The notes below the pieces were generated by a model. It worked only from the letters and a program-made list of their open reading frames with translations, was not told the origin of the DNA and did not search any database. A program made the position numbers and the translations under genes. DNA of 64,000 nucleotides from SB11 sp965249955 (GTDB lineage Bacteria > Bacteroidota > Bacteroidia > UBA8524): the NCBI GenBank assembly GCA_965249955.1, contig OZ252261.1, positions 434,001 to 498,000 on the forward strand. The letters run 5' to 3'. Of this stretch, positions 49,668-58,477 are shown in pieces. The number at the start of each line of letters is the position of its first letter. Within the stretch, counting starts at the first letter, position 1.

Positions 49668-50723
49668 ATGAAACAAAGGCTTGTATTAATTTGCTTTTTC
49701 TTACTCTCACTTAATAGTTTTGGTCAAAAGAAACCTAAAAGAATATCTGATAACCTAAGCTACACCAAACTGAATAAAAGCACCTATATTATTGTAAGTC
49801 ACGGCTATTGCAACGGACTGGTGTATGTAGACGGGAAAGAAGCCGCTATAATATCTACCCCAACATCTGATACTGCTACTAAAGAACTTGTACAATGGAT
49901 TAACACGAAATTAAAAGCACAGGTGGTAGCTTGTATAGCCGACCATTGGCACGCAGATGCTATGGAGGGTATTGATGTATTGCAAGCAAAAGGGATAAAA
50001 ATATATGCTAGTAAAAAAACTCAACTAACAGCTATACAAAAGCATCTCCCCATTCCTGATATAAGTTTTGATAATGAAAAAATCATACCTGTGGGAAATA
50101 AAACTGTAGTAGCCAGCTATTTTGGCCCTACACATACTGCTGATGGGTGCATGGTGTGGCTACCCGATGAGAAAATTTTGTTTGGAGGCTGTGCTATGAA
50201 GAGTTTAGGTGCGACCCCCGGAAACCTTGGCGATGCACATTTAACGGAATGGAGTACCTCTATCGAAAAGGTAAAAGCCGCCTACCCTGATGCTAAAATT
50301 GTTGTACCTGGGCACGGCAAGCATGGCGACACTAGCCTAATAACTTACACTATAAATATGTTTGCTCCTTTTAAAAATACTTTTGGAGGCAGTAGAAGAG
50401 TTGGTTATTATAATTTCTCAAATGGGTGGTCAAAAATTCTTCGTTACGATAGAGATTCTGTTGCTAATGGAAAGTATTTTCTTATTGATGCCGAGGTAAT
50501 AGTGAATAGAGGTGATACGGACAATATTTTTATCACTTCTCCCGCGCTTGAATATGATAGCACCCACCAAACCATTAATGCTAATGAAGGTTATTGCTAT
50601 ATTGAAAGTACTGATGCGGTAAAATTTAAAGGCAAATTTGGTTTTATGGGGCTTACGCTTGAACCCTTTACCGATAGGCGCGGCCTAAGTATTATGGTAG
50701 ATACGTTTATTTTTCTACGCTAA
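49668..50723 (+). CDS. Subclass B1-like metallo-beta-lactamase homologue with C-terminal extension
   Basis: The 351-residue product has a signal peptide (to about Gln20) and an MBL fold with all six B1 zinc ligands in place: HWHAD (His93, His95, Asp97), GPTHTADG (His156), LFGGC (Cys175) and VVPGHG (His216). The B1 motifs VWLPDEKILFGGC and GNLGDAHLTEW are also present, with Asn186 matching the substrate-binding Asn. The usual Asp-Thr-Pro strand end is Ser-Thr-Pro here. About 130 extra residues follow the family's normal end. B1 enzymes open beta-lactam rings in the periplasm; activity here is inferred. Start 49668 begins the signal peptide. Confidence 0.88.
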   Translation: MKQRLVLICFFLLSLNSFGQKKPKRISDNLSYTKLNKSTYIIVSHGYCNGLVYVDGKEAAIISTPTSDTATKELVQWINTKLKAQVVACIADHWHADAMEGIDVLQAKGIKIYASKKTQLTAIQKHLPIPDISFDNEKIIPVGNKTVVASYFGPTHTADGCMVWLPDEKILFGGCAMKSLGATPGNLGDAHLTEWSTSIEKVKAAYPDAKIVVPGHGKHGDTSLITYTINMFAPFKNTFGGSRRVGYYNFSNGWSKILRYDRDSVANGKYFLIDAEVIVNRGDTDNIFITSPALEYDSTHQTINANEGYCYIESTDAVKFKGKFGFMGLTLEPFTDRRGLSIMVDTFIFLR

Positions 50724-50762
50724 AAATTACTGAGAAAGAGTACTGCATAAAAAAATTTCAGA

Positions 50763-50859
50763 CGGGTTGAAACCCGCCTCTTTTGCAATTACAGCTTGAG
50801 AGACGACTTAAGTCGTCTCTCAAGCTGTAATCTTAATAAAATAGGATTTAAATCCTATT
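50763..50859 (-). repeat. Compound palindromic element, copy A
   Basis: The copy has three hairpins: CGGGTT-GA-AACCCG (50763-50776), a perfect 44-base palindrome with no loop (50788-50831), and a 20-base perfect palindrome with TAGGATTT/AAATCCTA (50840-50859). The core of the middle one is GACGACTTAAGTCGTC; its variable arm is GCTTGAGA. Orientation is opposite to copies B and C. It lies between the MBL gene and queA. Confidence 0.9.
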
Positions 50860-50871
50860 AACCGAATAAAC

Positions 50872-50906
50872 AAAAAGGGTCTACTGTATACAGCAGACCC
50901 TTTTTT
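50872..50906. terminator. Bidirectional terminator between MBL-like gene and queA
   Basis: AAAAAGGGTCT and AGACCCTTTTTT form a stem around CTGTATACAG with one mismatch. It lies 20 bases from the queA stop and just past repeat copy A. Confidence 0.85.
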
Positions 50907-50925
50907 ATAACTTGCTTGCGTGATA

Positions 50926-51972
50926 TTATAATATCAACATGGCATCGCCATAGCACAAAAAGCGGTATTTTTCTTTCAAGGCCACGCTGTATGCTTCTTT
51001 CAAAAAGTCATAATCAGCAAAGGCAGCCGCCTGCATCATAAGGGTTGATTGTGCAGGATGAAAGTTTGTTATAAACGCGTTAGTCATTTTAAAATCGTAA
51101 GGAGGGAAGATAAATTTATCAGTCCAACCTGTTGAAGGGTTCAACCTATCCATTGATGATACCGACGATTGTAAAGCACGCATTACTGATGATCCAACAG
51201 CTACAATACGTTTTTTCTCGTCAATAGCTTGGTTTACTATATTTACAGTGTTTTGAGGCACAGTGTAGTTTTCGCTGTCCATCTTGTGTTTAGTAAGGTC
51301 TTCAACTTCTACATCTCTAAAAGTACCTAAACCAATATGCAAGGTAACATCGGTAAATTTTATACCTTTTATCTCCATACGCATCATTAACTCACGCGAA
51401 AAGTGCAAGCCTGCTGTTGGAGGGGCAACTGCACCTTCTTCTTTAGCAAAAATGGTTTGGTAGCGTTCTTTATCGTCTTCTTCAATAGGGCGATTAAGGT
51501 AGCGAGGTATTGGTGTTTCACCTAGTTTTTCAATGAGGTTTCTAAACTCTTCGTCAGTACCATCAAATAAAAACCTGATAGTACGTCCGCGCGAAGTAGT
51601 ATTATCTACCACTTCGGCCACTAAATCGTCGTTACCAAAATACAATTTATTACCAACGCGTATTTTACGTGCAGGGTCAACCAAAACATCCCAAAGGCGT
51701 AACTCGTTATTAAGTTCGCGCAGCATAAAAACCTCAATTTTGGCTCCTGTTTTTTCTTTATTACCATACAGGCGTGCAGGGAAAACGCGGGTGTTGTTTA
51801 ATACAAACACATCGTTTTCATCAAAAATATCAAGTATATCTTTAAACTGTTTGTGCTCAATAGTATGGTCTTTGCGGTTTAGCACCATTAAACGAGAATC
51901 GTCTCTGTTATAAGTGGGGTTTTTGGCAATAAGGGTTTCAGGTAGGTTGTACTTAAACTGCGATAACTTCAT
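50926..51972 (-). CDS. queA: S-adenosylmethionine:tRNA ribosyltransferase-isomerase QueA
   Basis: The 348-residue enzyme makes epoxyqueuosine in tRNA from preQ1-modified tRNA and SAM. Motifs are LIAKNPTYNRDDSRLMVLNR, FVLNNTRVFPARLYG, GAVAPPTAGLHFSRELM, HIGLGTFRDVEVE and FITNFHPAQSTLMM. No other queuosine genes are nearby. A TATATTTG box at 52045-52052 predicts a leader of about 75 bases. Confidence 0.96.
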   Translation of the reverse strand: MKLSQFKYNLPETLIAKNPTYNRDDSRLMVLNRKDHTIEHKQFKDILDIFDENDVFVLNNTRVFPARLYGNKEKTGAKIEVFMLRELNNELRLWDVLVDPARKIRVGNKLYFGNDDLVAEVVDNTTSRGRTIRFLFDGTDEEFRNLIEKLGETPIPRYLNRPIEEDDKERYQTIFAKEEGAVAPPTAGLHFSRELMMRMEIKGIKFTDVTLHIGLGTFRDVEVEDLTKHKMDSENYTVPQNTVNIVNQAIDEKKRIVAVGSSVMRALQSSVSSMDRLNPSTGWTDKFIFPPYDFKMTNAFITNFHPAQSTLMMQAAAFADYDFLKEAYSVALKEKYRFLCYGDAMLIL

Positions 51973-52044
51973 CTACTCTTTGTTTAGTTTTTAGTGGGAA
52001 TTATGCCTGTGTTCAGGGTATAACTTACCCTAAAATAAAGCGCG

Positions 52045-52052
52045 CAAATATA
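52045..52052 (-). promoter_or_regulatory. -7 box TATATTTG before queA
   Basis: A perfect TAnnTTTG box on the minus strand lies 72 bases before the queA ATG. The leader contains a 6-base hairpin AGGGTA-AGTTA-TACCCT and is A-rich near the start codon. Confidence 0.45.
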
Positions 52053-52180
52053 GGCTTTTGATTTAGCAATAGCAATTTGCTTGCTGTGTATTTTTAAAAC
52101 TGTATCTCGCTCGACAATATTACCCGCTTTGTCGATACACTTACAGTGCACACCGGTAATTTTGTTTTTATTTGTAATTA

Positions 52181-53461
52181 ATGAAACGAATAAGCCTGTA
52201 CCTACGTTTGTTTGCCGAAAGTGTGGTGTTTGCTGTGCAGGCATTAATGCTTAATAAGTTGCGTTCGTTTCTTTCAATACTGGGCATCACCATAGGCATA
52301 TTTGCCATTATTATGGTATTGTCTATTACCAACTCGCTCGAAAAAAATATTAAAGACAGTGTAAACTCTTTGGGTACTGATGTTATTTATATACAAAAAT
52401 GGCCTTGGGGTGCTGATGACGGAGGTGAGTATAAATGGTGGAAGTATATGAATAGGCCCACACCAATTCCAAAAGAACTTCAAACTTTGCAAAGAGTATT
52501 TGATGGCTCAGAAACCATAATGGGTATGGCTTTTATGTATACATCGGGAGGAAAAACAGCTAAGTACCTTGATAATAATATTACTGGAGTTGATGTATTT
52601 GGTGTATCCGAAGAGTATTATGCTATAAACAACTTTGAGTTGATGTATGGACGCTATTTTTCTGATTTTGAGGCAAAAAGCGGGGTAGCTTCTATTGTAA
52701 TAGGCTACGATTTATATGAGGGGCTGTTTAATGCTACGGGAGACCCAACGGGTAAGGAGATTGTGATACTGGGAAGAAAGATGCGTATAGTGGGGGTAAT
52801 AGCCAAGCAAGGAGAAAGTATTTTAGAGATTGGTATGGACGATAAAGCCATTGTGCCAATAAACTGGATGCAAAGGGTGATGAATGTGAGCAACAATAGG
52901 GGCAACCCAATGATAATGGTGCGCGCAAGTGACGGTTCGTCAATAGATGAGTTGGAGAATGAACTAAAAGGAAAAATGCGTGCTGTACGCAGATTAAAAC
53001 CAAACGAAGAAGATAATTTTGCGCTGAACCGTATTACTATGATATCAGGTCAGTTGGATAATATATTTTGGTCGGTAAATATAGGCGGATTCATCATCGG
53101 AATATTTTCAGTATTGGTGGGAGGCTTTGGTATTGCCAACATTATGTTTGTAAGTGTTAAAGAACGCACCAATCAAATTGGAATACAGAAATCATTAGGA
53201 GCCCACAACAGCTTTATACTTATTCAATTTTTAACAGAAGCCATTGTGCTTAGCTTAATTGGCGGGTTGATAGGTGTACTTATAGTTTATGGAATTACGT
53301 CACTGGTAAGTACCTTTTTAGATTTCAAACTGTTTCTTTCGTGGGGTAATTTTGCCTTTGGTACAGGTCTTTCAATTATTATTGGAGTATTATCGGGTTT
53401 AATTCCTGCCTATACTGCATCACGTCTTGATCCTGTAGAAGCAATACGAGCTAAAATATAG
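52181..53461 (+). CDS. ABC transporter permease, MacB/FtsX type
   Basis: The 426-residue protein has an N-terminal membrane segment (LSILGITIGIFAIIMVLSI), a large periplasmic domain (about 55-290), and three C-terminal segments with ERTNQIGIQKSLGAHNSFI, the FtsX/MacB hallmark, and ASRLDPVEAIRAK at the end. Such permeases work with an ATPase and often use periplasmic substrates; no ATPase gene is adjacent. A TTTATTTG box (one mismatch) ends seven bases before the ATG, predicting a very short leader. Confidence 0.92.
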   Translation: MKRISLYLRLFAESVVFAVQALMLNKLRSFLSILGITIGIFAIIMVLSITNSLEKNIKDSVNSLGTDVIYIQKWPWGADDGGEYKWWKYMNRPTPIPKELQTLQRVFDGSETIMGMAFMYTSGGKTAKYLDNNITGVDVFGVSEEYYAINNFELMYGRYFSDFEAKSGVASIVIGYDLYEGLFNATGDPTGKEIVILGRKMRIVGVIAKQGESILEIGMDDKAIVPINWMQRVMNVSNNRGNPMIMVRASDGSSIDELENELKGKMRAVRRLKPNEEDNFALNRITMISGQLDNIFWSVNIGGFIIGIFSVLVGGFGIANIMFVSVKERTNQIGIQKSLGAHNSFILIQFLTEAIVLSLIGGLIGVLIVYGITSLVSTFLDFKLFLSWGNFAFGTGLSIIIGVLSGLIPAYTASRLDPVEAIRAKI

Positions 53462-53463
53462 CA

Positions 53464-53585
53464 TCCAACATTTAGTATTTTACATTAAACATTTATCCAT
53501 TCGGAGTAGGCCCATCATTAAAGGGGTATCTATACTTTATTGATAAATGCTAATTCTTAAATGTTAAATGGAAAATGCTGAATGA
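53464..53585. repeat. Imperfect long inverted repeat between convergent genes
   Basis: The right arm (about 53556-53583, TTAAATGTTAAATGGAAAAT and on) matches the reverse complement of the left arm (about 53466-53494) with few mismatches. It lies between the permease and trkH stops and might act as a weak shared terminator or be repeat debris. Confidence 0.5.
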
Positions 53586-55382
53586 TTAGCCAATCATAAT
53601 ATGCGAGTTGGGGTATTTGTAGGCATTGGTTTCTACTTCGCTGCTTAAGGCAAAGGCTAAAGTAAGTATACCCACCCTACCTACAAACATACTAATGATA
53701 AGTACTATTTTACTAGCATCAGCAAGGTCTGCTGTGATTCCCGTACTAAGCCCCACAGTGGCAAAAGCCGATACTTCTTCAAACAACAACTGTGTGATAG
53801 ATAAGTGAGGCTCTATAAGGCTAAGGATAAATGTACATATAAATATAAATGTGGCCGAAAACACAAAAACAGCAAAGGCCTTATAAATAAGCTCGTGAGA
53901 TATAGTTCGTCTACCAAAAGTAATTAGTTTTTTGCCCCTTATTATACCCCACATGGCAGCAAAAATTACTACAAATGTGCTGGTTTTTATACCACCGCCT
54001 GTAGATCCTGATGATGCACCCACAAACATTAAAAAGATGATAATTATAAGTGTGGGAATAGCTAAATCACCCATGTTTACGCTATTAAAGCCTGCTGTAC
54101 GTGTAATTACGGATTGAAAAACTGAGGTAACCATTGCAGGGAAAGAATCCTGTCCCTTTAGTACACCATTACGCTCTAAAACATAAAACATAATGGTTCC
54201 AAAAATCACCAATACAATACTGCTGTAAAAGGCAATTTGTGTACTTAGTTTCCATTTTTTCCAAGGCATACGCAAGCGTTGACGAAGATTATCAACCTCA
54301 AACATATCGCGCATGGCGGGAAAACCTAATGAACCAAAAAATATAATTACAGCAAAGGCAAAGTGCAATATGTACTTATCGCGTATGCCTTCTTCGTATA
54401 GGCTGTCTGTAAACAAAGAGAAACCTGCATTGCAAAAGGCTGATATGGCATGGAAAATTGAAGAGAATATCTTTTCTCCCCCACTGGCAAACTGGTAATC
54501 GCCCCAAAGCATAAAAATTACAACAGCAGAAATAGCCTCTATACTAACAGTATAAATAAATATTTTTCGCAACAAGCCATACGAGCCTGACAGGGTTTCA
54601 CTATCAAAAATTTGTTTTAGGGCAAATTGATGTTTCACACCAACTCCCTTTTTATAAAATGCTGCAAAAAATGTAGCAAACGAAATAATACCCAAACCAC
54701 CCAATTGTATTAGGAAAAGAATAATTACATGGCCTTTAAAATTGAAAAACGTTGCCGTATCAACCACAATAAGCCCTGTAACACATGATGCACTGGCCGA
54801 AGTAAATAAGGCATCTAAAAAGCGCATACTATGCCCCTCAGTAGTTATAGCAGGCAGGCAAAGCAAGCCGGTGCCGCTAAGTATTAACACTATAAACGAT
54901 AACACAAACAAAGCCCCCGGTTTTATGGGTAATTTGCCCAAGTTTCGTGTAGTTTTTATGGCCTCTATTACCACAAAAAGTATTAAGAAAAACTGGATAA
55001 AAAAGGCGTATTTGGGGCTTAGCGGGTCTATCTCGAGATAGAAAAAAAGCTTATTTATTACAGGAAACTTAAAAATATAGTAGCTAATAACATCGTACAC
55101 AACTAAAAGTAGTAGCGTAGCCTCTACCCATGTTTGCTGTAAAAACTCTTTGGGATGCTGAACTATTATAAGTTTGACAATGTAGTTTAGAAAAAATACA
55201 CCAAAAAATATCTTATTTACTGATAATAGAAAATCGAGAGTTTCTTGCGTGTTTGGAAAACCGTGATAGTATATAGTAGTGCCAATGGCTAATATAGATA
55301 CTAATACCTTTAGCACCCGCAACACTTTTTGTATAGGCGCGCGGCTTTCTATGATAAAACTTTTTATGCTTTCTTTTACCAT
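53586..55382 (-). CDS. TrkH-type potassium uptake protein
   Basis: The 598-residue membrane protein has TrkH/KtrB build with four pore-loop regions: TSASASCVTGLIVVDT, HAISAFCNAGFSLF, SVITRTAGFNSVN and SAFATVGLSTGIT, each with the filter glycine. About 150 extra N-terminal residues hold more membrane segments. It imports K+, usually with a TrkA/KtrA regulator not found here. It follows the heptose kinase gene by nine bases and is the last of the aspC-hldA-trkH row. Confidence 0.94.
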   Translation of the reverse strand: MVKESIKSFIIESRAPIQKVLRVLKVLVSILAIGTTIYYHGFPNTQETLDFLLSVNKIFFGVFFLNYIVKLIIVQHPKEFLQQTWVEATLLLLVVYDVISYYIFKFPVINKLFFYLEIDPLSPKYAFFIQFFLILFVVIEAIKTTRNLGKLPIKPGALFVLSFIVLILSGTGLLCLPAITTEGHSMRFLDALFTSASASCVTGLIVVDTATFFNFKGHVIILFLIQLGGLGIISFATFFAAFYKKGVGVKHQFALKQIFDSETLSGSYGLLRKIFIYTVSIEAISAVVIFMLWGDYQFASGGEKIFSSIFHAISAFCNAGFSLFTDSLYEEGIRDKYILHFAFAVIIFFGSLGFPAMRDMFEVDNLRQRLRMPWKKWKLSTQIAFYSSIVLVIFGTIMFYVLERNGVLKGQDSFPAMVTSVFQSVITRTAGFNSVNMGDLAIPTLIIIIFLMFVGASSGSTGGGIKTSTFVVIFAAMWGIIRGKKLITFGRRTISHELIYKAFAVFVFSATFIFICTFILSLIEPHLSITQLLFEEVSAFATVGLSTGITADLADASKIVLIISMFVGRVGILTLAFALSSEVETNAYKYPNSHIMIG

Positions 55383-55391
55383 GCGGTAAAA

Positions 55392-56378
55392 CTAGTTGTA
55401 CAGGCGGAGAGCTTCTTGCAGCAGTTGCTGCTTTTCTATGGGTACCACACCCACTTTTTCGCACACCAATCCACCTGCAATATTCGATAAAAATGCGGTT
55501 ATTTTCATATCACTACCCAAAGCAAGGCACAAAGCGGCTACACTTACTACTGTATCGCCTGCACCGCTAACGTCGGCAATATTACGTATATGTGCCGGCC
55601 AATGGTGGTGCTGTTGGTGGTTGGTTATTAGTACCCCAAGTTCACTAAGGGTTACCATAACCATTGGATTGTCCAATAAATCCTTCAGTTGTGCTATAGC
55701 CTTTTTAAGGTTATCAAAATCTTTCAGGTTATCGTCAGTTTTCAGCCCCTCTTTTATTTCTTTAAGATTGGGTTTAAACAGAGTAGCCTTTTTGTAGTGC
55801 GCAAAATTTAGCTTCTTAGGGTCTACTATGGTAGGTATATTGTGTTTATTAGCCATTGTTATAATGGCCTCAATATTTTGTTGCGTAAGTACGCCCTTGT
55901 CGTAATCTTCAAAAATTACTACATCCATTTGTGGCAATAACTTTTCTATCGCAGCAACAAGGTTTTGACTTTCTTGATTGTTTATAGGGTTGGTAACCTC
56001 TTCATCAATACGCAGCATTTGCATATTGTTGCCCATAACGCGTGTTTTAACTGTAGTAATGCGTGATGTAGAGCTAACAATACCCTCACAATTTACCCCT
56101 GCATTTTCAAACAACTGGGTTATTTCTTTTCCGCCCTCATCATTACCAATTACTGAGCATATATAAGGTTGTGCCCCAAGTGATTTTATATTTAGAGCTA
56201 CGTTTGCAGCTCCACCCAATCGGTGTTCGCGACCTGTTACAGAAACAACAGGAACAGGAGCTTCGGGCGAAATACGATCAACCTTACCCACTATATAGGC
56301 ATCAATCATCACATCGCCTACGATAAGAACTTTTAGGCGATTAAAATCTTCAAACAGGCGATTAAAATCCACGCTCAT
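55392..56378 (-). CDS. hldA: D-glycero-beta-D-manno-heptose-7-phosphate kinase (HldA/RfaE1)
   Basis: The 328-residue PfkB-type kinase has KVLIVGDVMIDAYIVGKVDRIS, EAPVPVVSV, HRLGGAANVALNIKSLGAQ and the ADP/heptose loop DVSGAGDTVVSVAAL. It phosphorylates heptose 7-phosphate in ADP-heptose synthesis for lipopolysaccharide. The adenylyltransferase domain fused in E. coli HldE is absent, so it is encoded elsewhere. Its ATG overlaps the aspC stop by four bases (ATGA). Confidence 0.93.
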   Translation of the reverse strand: MSVDFNRLFEDFNRLKVLIVGDVMIDAYIVGKVDRISPEAPVPVVSVTGREHRLGGAANVALNIKSLGAQPYICSVIGNDEGGKEITQLFENAGVNCEGIVSSTSRITTVKTRVMGNNMQMLRIDEEVTNPINNQESQNLVAAIEKLLPQMDVVIFEDYDKGVLTQQNIEAIITMANKHNIPTIVDPKKLNFAHYKKATLFKPNLKEIKEGLKTDDNLKDFDNLKKAIAQLKDLLDNPMVMVTLSELGVLITNHQQHHHWPAHIRNIADVSGAGDTVVSVAALCLALGSDMKITAFLSNIAGGLVCEKVGVVPIEKQQLLQEALRLYN

Positions 56379-57571
56379 TTTAGTTGTTTCAATACTTTTT
56401 CTATTCGAGTAAAAGCCTCCGTAAGATCAGCTTCTGAAGCCGCGTACGATAGCCTTAAATTATCAGGGCTGCCAAAGGCCTCGCCTGTTACTGTGGTTAC
56501 ATGAGCGTGTTCTAAAATATACATACTCAAATCCATAGCATCACTAATGGTTTGTTTTCCGTCGGTTTTACCAAAATAGGTACTCACATCAGGAAAAACG
56601 TAAAATGCACCAGGAGGCACATTGCACTTAAAGCCGTCAATGTTTTTCATCATATCCAATACCAAATCGCGACGTTTTTTAAAGGTATCGCGCATGGAGT
56701 GGGTAGGTGCAAGCGACTGTGTAAGTGCTGCTATTGCTGCACGCTGTGATATAGAGCTTGTGCCTGATGTAAACTGACCTTGTATTTTTTCGCAAGCAGC
56801 AGCCACAGGAAGGGGGGCGGCTATATAGCCCAATCGCCAACCCGTCATAGCATACCCTTTTGATACACCGTTTATCACTATCACCCTATCGCGCAAGTTT
56901 TCAAACTGAGCGATAGACTCGTGCTTGCCTATGTAATTTATGTGCTCGTATATTTCATCGCTTATTACATATATCTGCGGATATTTTTCCAGCATTTGCG
57001 CAATGGCTTGCAACTCGGCTTTGCTGTATATGCTGCCGCTAGGGTTGCAAGGCGATGAAAACATCATTAATTTAGTTTTGGGGGTGATGTGGGCTTCAAG
57101 CTGTTCAGGCGTTACCTTAAAATCTTGCTCAATGCCTGCTAAAACCAAAATAGGTTTAGCCCCTGCAAACTCAACCATTGATGAGTAACTTACCCAATAT
57201 GGGGCGGGTATTACCACCTCATCACCGGGGTTTATTACTGATAGCACCACATTCATCAGCGATTGTTTTGCACCTGTTGACACCACAATTTGATTGGGGG
57301 TATAATGCAAATTATTATCACGCAGTAGTTTAGTGCATATTGCTTCGCGCAATTCGGCATAACCTGCTACGGGAGTGTAGTGCGTGTAATTTTCGTCTAT
57401 TGCTGTTTTTGCAGCTTCTTTTATATGTTCGGGAGTGTCAAAATCAGGCTCACCCAAGCTAAGGCTTATCACCTTATGACCTTGTGCGGCCAACTCACGG
57501 CCTAGTTTGGCCATTCCCAATGTTTGTGATTCGGCAAAAGAGTTTACCCTATTGGCTATTTGTAGTTCCAT
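56375..57571 (-). CDS. aspC: Pyridoxal-phosphate aminotransferase, aspartate aminotransferase type
   Basis: The 398-residue protein is a class I aminotransferase: LSLGEPDFDTPEHIKEAA, STGAKQSLMNVVLSVI, SPCNPSGSIYS, VISDEIYEHINY and the PLP lysine in INGVSKGYAMTGWRLGY. These features fit the aspartate/aromatic aminotransferase group (I-gamma). It is first in a row with hldA and trkH, an unusual functional mix. Confidence 0.92.
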   Translation of the reverse strand: MELQIANRVNSFAESQTLGMAKLGRELAAQGHKVISLSLGEPDFDTPEHIKEAAKTAIDENYTHYTPVAGYAELREAICTKLLRDNNLHYTPNQIVVSTGAKQSLMNVVLSVINPGDEVVIPAPYWVSYSSMVEFAGAKPILVLAGIEQDFKVTPEQLEAHITPKTKLMMFSSPCNPSGSIYSKAELQAIAQMLEKYPQIYVISDEIYEHINYIGKHESIAQFENLRDRVIVINGVSKGYAMTGWRLGYIAAPLPVAAACEKIQGQFTSGTSSISQRAAIAALTQSLAPTHSMRDTFKKRRDLVLDMMKNIDGFKCNVPPGAFYVFPDVSTYFGKTDGKQTISDAMDLSMYILEHAHVTTVTGEAFGSPDNLRLSYAASEADLTEAFTRIEKVLKQLK

Positions 57572-57587
57572 TAGCGATACTAAAATG

Positions 57588-57595
57588 CGAATATA
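57588..57595 (-). promoter_or_regulatory. -7-like box TATATTCG before aspC
   Basis: A TAnnTTCG variant on the minus strand lies 16 bases before ATG 57571. Confidence 0.35.
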
Positions 57596-57662
57596 TAGAA
57601 TTTAGGGGCTTTGAAAGGGAGTAGTGACGGTTTTTTCTGTGAAATGATTGTGGGATGAAATA

Positions 57663-57761
57663 ATAGGATTGAAATCCAATTTTATTAAGATTACAATATT
57701 CAAGACGACTTAAGTCGTCTTGAATATTGTAATTGCAAAAGCGATGGGTTTCAACCCGTCG
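57663..57761 (+). repeat. Compound palindromic element, copy B
   Basis: GGATT-GA-AATCC (about 57666-57677), a perfect 44-base palindrome (57690-57733) with core GACGACTTAAGTCGTC and variable arm AATATTCAA, and GATGGGTT-TC-AACCCGTC (about 57743-57760). It accounts for most of the 301-base gap between aspC and the 58415 gene; nothing else is seen in that gap. Same orientation as copy C. Confidence 0.9.
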
Positions 57762-57872
57762 GAAATTCTCCCCATCAGCAAAATCAAAATATCATTTTGC
57801 TTCAAATAAATACCGCATATCCAGAGTAGTTTTATTTTCAAATGAATCATAGAGGCTAACGGTAATTATTAA

Positions 57873-58415
57873 TTATGTTATCTTGTAGTCTTTTTTAAAG
57901 TTTTCTTCGATCTTTTTGATTAATGTGGGGAGTGTTTCAGTAAAATCAGTAGTTCTTATTGTTGTTAATTTTTTAAATAATTCTTTGTCGTTATGATTAA
58001 ATGCCATATTAACTTCTAATTCATTAATTGTTGAAATTATAAAAGTTATTTTTTCATGAAGTTCATCAAGTGCTATTATTTCATTCTTTTTCAGAAAGAA
58101 CCTCACGTATACAATATGAAATCTAAATTTCAAAGTTAGATTTGATAGCTTCTTACTAATTTCTGAATAGTCGATATTCTTTTGGCTTATGATAAAAGGT
58201 AGTTGTCTTAACAGGTCCTCTAATTCGATGTAAACTTCAAGAAACTCTCTTACTTCTTTTATTTTATTTTCATATATTTTAGAAAACAAAATGTCTTTTT
58301 TTCTTATTTCCCAATCAGAGTATACTTTTATGATAAACCCTATTCCTAACAATAAAACTGAAATTTGAGCCCAATATTTAACTACAAATTTAACTACAAG
58401 TTCTAGAAATTCCAT
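57873..58415 (-). CDS. Membrane-anchored coiled-coil protein of unknown function
   Basis: The 180-residue product has one N-terminal membrane segment (WAQISVLLLGIGFIIKVY) and long charged helices (YENKIKEVREFLEVYIELED). No family is recognised. It is bracketed by palindromic copies B and C in the same orientation, which may mark it as an insertion. ATG 58415 is preferred; a few codons upstream is a TTG. Confidence 0.65.
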   Translation of the reverse strand: MEFLELVVKFVVKYWAQISVLLLGIGFIIKVYSDWEIRKKDILFSKIYENKIKEVREFLEVYIELEDLLRQLPFIISQKNIDYSEISKKLSNLTLKFRFHIVYVRFFLKKNEIIALDELHEKITFIISTINELEVNMAFNHNDKELFKKLTTIRTTDFTETLPTLIKKIEENFKKDYKIT

Positions 58416-58477
58416 TTCACACAAATAATAAGGTCATAAAGTTATTGAATAATAATAGAATTTTAACCAGCGGCTGT

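Noticed and set aside
51973..52052. preQ1 riboswitch in the queA leader
   Set aside because: The A-rich AAAAACTAA tail looks similar to class I, but the upstream hairpin has a 5-base loop, too small for the needed pseudoknot, and queA is not a usual target.
51984..52244. 86-codon minus-strand frame between queA and the permease
   Set aside because: It runs through the queA leader and -7 box and over the permease start, and has no recognisable motif.
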